Positions 61,954 through 64,000 of a DNA stretch of 64,000 nt are shown in pieces (position 1 is the stretch's first letter; every line of letters starts with the position of its first letter). Made by a program: the position numbers and the translations under genes. Location of the stretch: the NCBI GenBank assembly GCA_002338615.1, contig DDIS01000215.1, forward strand, positions 1 to 64,000, given 5' to 3'. Under the pieces are notes generated by a model. It saw only the letters and a list, made by a program, of their open reading frames with translations. It did no database searches and was not told where the DNA came from. This DNA comes from Proteobacteria bacterium UBA1844. Its GTDB lineage: Bacteria; Pseudomonadota; Gammaproteobacteria; Steroidobacterales; Woeseiaceae.

Positions 61954-64000
61954 ATCACACAAGATTGGCGCTGGCTCGACCGGTAACGACGGTGGTCGTG
62001 TTCGTCGCGCTGGCGCTGGTCGGGTTAATAGCCGCCCGCCTGTTGCCACTCGAAAAATTTCCGGACATTGAATTTCCCGGGATTTTTGTCCAGATTCCCT
62101 ATGACGGTTCAACACCTGAAGAAGTCGAGCGACTGATAACGCGCCCTGTCGAGGAGGCACTGGCGACCCTGTCGGGGATCGAGCGTATGACGTCCAGCTC
62201 GACCGAAAGCGAGGCGCAGATTTTCCTGGAATTCGACTGGGAACAGAAAATGGCGGCGAAAGGTATTGAAGCGCGGTCCAAGGTGGACGGTATTCGACAC
62301 CAGCTGCCGGACGACGTCCGCCGCGTACTTGTATTCACAGGGTCTCTTGGCGACCAGCCGGTACTCCAGCTAAGGCTCTCGAGTGATCGTGATCTCGCCA
62401 ACAGCTACGACATGCTCGACAGAATACTGAAACGCCGTATCGAACGCCTGGAAGGGGTTAGCCAGGTTGACCTTAGCGGCGTCGATCCTCGTGAAATACG
62501 TATTCTGTTGCGCGCTGACGATCTGGCCGCGTACGGCGTTGAGATCGGCACTTTGCGCGATCTTTTGCTCCGCAGCAATTTCTCGGTCAGCGCAGGCCGG
62601 CTGACTGACAACGACCAACGATTCAGCATTCGCCCCCGAGGCGAGTTCCGCTCCGTGGAGGATATAAAAGAGCTGGTCATCAACGCACAAGGCTTGCGAC
62701 TCAGCGATGTGGCCGATGTACGCTTACGCACGCCGGAGCGTGACTATGGCCGTCACCTGGACCGTACCTATGCCATCGGTCTTTCGGTCAACAAAATGAC
62801 CGGCGCAAACCTCGTTGATGTCACAGACCGTGTTATTGCTGAAGTTGAAAAAATTGCCAAGCTTCCGGAAATGCAGGGCATCAATATTTTTCCGATGGAC
62901 AATCAGGGGGAAGCGGTTCGAGATTCACTCTCCGATTTGTTGAATGCGGGACTTGTTGGCGGCCTGCTTGCGATTGTTGTCCTGTACCTGTTCCTGCGCC
63001 AGGTAAGCACAACACTGATCGTCATTGCGTCTATTCCTTTTTCCTTGCTGATAACGCTCGGAGCTCTGTATTTTGCCGGCCTGTCGTTGAATATTTTGAC
63101 CATGATGGGCCTGATGCTTGCTGTCGGGATGCTCGTCGACAACGCGGTTGTTGTCACCGAAAGCGTATTCAGGCATCGCGCGGAAAAACCGGATCAGCCG
63201 TTCGCCGCAACCTTGAAAGGCGTCGATGACGTAGGGCTCGCGGTCATTGCCGGGACTGCAACGACCGTTATCGTGTTTGCGCCGATTATCTTTGGTGTGA
63301 AAACAGACACCATGGTGTTTCTGACGCATGTGGCAATTACGATCATCGTTGCGTTGCTGGCATCGCTCCTGATTGCGCAAACCCTGGTGCCAATGCTCGC
63401 CGCGCGGGTCGCGATTCCGCCCCAAGCGAAATCCGGCGCACTGATGGAACGACTTACCAGGCGCTACACACGGAGCCTGGCCTGGGAATTATCGCATCCA
63501 TGGTGGACTGCACTCGGCATCTTCCTGATTTGTGCCATCGGCATCCTGCCAATCGCCGCCAAGCTCGTAAAATTCGACATGTTCCCTCAGGATGTCGGGC
63601 GCCGCCTGTATATGCCGTACTACGTCGAGGGCAAGCATTCGCTCGAAACCGTCGAGGCTGCGGTCAATACGATTGAAGACTATTTGTATGCACATCAGGA
63701 GGAATTCAATATTCGCTCAGTCTACAGCTACTACGCTCTTGACGAGGCGCAGTCCGTAATCCTGTTGACCGAGGGCGACGACGCAAGCCTCTCAACCCGG
63801 GAGGTCACGGAAAAGATTCTTGCCGACCTGCCCAAGATCGCAATCGGCAAGCCAAGCTTCGAATTTGACCAGCAAGGCGGAGTCGAAGGCTTTTCGGTTC
63901 AGATCAGCGGCGACTCGACTGTACTCCTGAATGAACTGGGCCTCGACGTTGTCCGTGTCCTGTCCTCTGTGCCCGGACTGAAGGACGTTCGCAGCGATGC
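61950..64000 (+). CDS. RND efflux permease, second of two in the operon (3' end cut by the window)
   Basis: The ATG at 61950 overlaps the previous stop as ATGA. About 683 codons are visible. It starts MNHTRLALARPVTTVVVFVA, has FPGIFVQIPYDGSTPEEVER in the first periplasmic part, and VGMLVDNAVVVTESVFRHRA in TM4. The second periplasmic loop has begun at the window end. It is distinct from the preceding permease but of the same superfamily. The rest of the gene, and any outer-membrane factor gene after it, lie beyond base 64000. Confidence 0.93.
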   Translation, partial: MNHTRLALARPVTTVVVFVALALVGLIAARLLPLEKFPDIEFPGIFVQIPYDGSTPEEVERLITRPVEEALATLSGIERMTSSSTESEAQIFLEFDWEQKMAAKGIEARSKVDGIRHQLPDDVRRVLVFTGSLGDQPVLQLRLSSDRDLANSYDMLDRILKRRIERLEGVSQVDLSGVDPREIRILLRADDLAAYGVEIGTLRDLLLRSNFSVSAGRLTDNDQRFSIRPRGEFRSVEDIKELVINAQGLRLSDVADVRLRTPERDYGRHLDRTYAIGLSVNKMTGANLVDVTDRVIAEVEKIAKLPEMQGINIFPMDNQGEAVRDSLSDLLNAGLVGGLLAIVVLYLFLRQVSTTLIVIASIPFSLLITLGALYFAGLSLNILTMMGLMLAVGMLVDNAVVVTESVFRHRAEKPDQPFAATLKGVDDVGLAVIAGTATTVIVFAPIIFGVKTDTMVFLTHVAITIIVALLASLLIAQTLVPMLAARVAIPPQAKSGALMERLTRRYTRSLAWELSHPWWTALGIFLICAIGILPIAAKLVKFDMFPQDVGRRLYMPYYVEGKHSLETVEAAVNTIEDYLYAHQEEFNIRSVYSYYALDEAQSVILLTEGDDASLSTREVTEKILADLPKIAIGKPSFEFDQQGGVEGFSVQISGDSTVLLNELGLDVVRVLSSVPGLKDVRSD

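Noticed and set aside
1-64000. CRISPR arrays, tRNA or rRNA genes, insertion sequences, prophage
   Set aside because: I saw no spaced direct repeats, no cloverleaf-like sequence and no transposase, integrase or phage proteins.

Overview
The window is ordinary chromosomal DNA from a Gram-negative bacterium, almost certainly a gammaproteobacterium. It carries lipid A/LPS core genes including a KdkA-type Kdo kinase, GlnE, CysB with cysJIH and fused CysG, a PBP4-type DacB, a TIGR04211-type SH3 protein, TamA/TamB and several RND pumps. A marine lineage such as Woeseiaceae is a guess; the sequence only fixes the class. Coding density is high, base composition is even, and I see no prophage, transposase, CRISPR array, tRNA or rRNA. 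The only repeat is one REP-like palindrome.

Layout: 1-2.9 kb holds an MltD-like lytic transglycosylase (cut by the window edge) and a divergent secreted M14/AstE-type hydrolase. 2.9-8.4 kb is an LPS inner-core block (lpxL/htrB-like acyltransferase, kdkA, waaC-like GT9, mtgA, waaF, hldD), followed by a zf-CHCC protein and glnE. 11.6-13.9 kb is a GAF-GGDEF-EAL protein. 14-22 kb is a sulfate assimilation cluster: cysK and cysG on one side of cysB, cysJIH on the other. 22-24.3 kb has an SH3 membrane protein and dacB.

24.4-27 kb is the most interesting place. A PAS-PAS-AAA+ sigma-54 activator is divergent from a near-consensus -24/-12 promoter with repeated TTCCGT motifs upstream. That promoter would drive a 37-residue single-membrane-span peptide with a good ribosome binding site, and then about 230 nt of non-coding sequence with at least five hairpins. 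Their loops are C-rich or GGA-bearing, and the region ends in a terminator-like stem plus T-run. I read this as a regulator/micropeptide/structured-RNA module that I cannot match to a known system.

27-35.7 kb is a mixed membrane block: PGPGW protein, dienelactone-hydrolase-like lipoprotein without its nucleophile, KefC-type antiporter, a 51-residue membrane peptide, MATE transporter, orphan ABC ATPase coupled to a NERD-domain protein, DUF819 protein, MBL-fold protein. 35.7-42.4 kb has a GIY-YIG protein, an unknown small protein, a YihG-like acyltransferase, folD-mtnA, a TonB-C/TPR pair, a CBS protein and a PLP enzyme. 42.4-47.9 kb is tamB-tamA. 48-49.6 kb is an FAD-linked oxidase.

49.6-64 kb is envelope and efflux: a MipA/OmpV-type outer-membrane protein with an extra barrel-like half, a divergent PadR regulator leading an adaptor-permease RND pair, and then a second RND operon of two tandem adaptors and two permeases. 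The last permease is cut by the window end. The second RND operon has a perfect palindrome lying over its predicted -10 box. No TolC-like gene is present, so both pumps probably borrow an outer-membrane channel encoded elsewhere.
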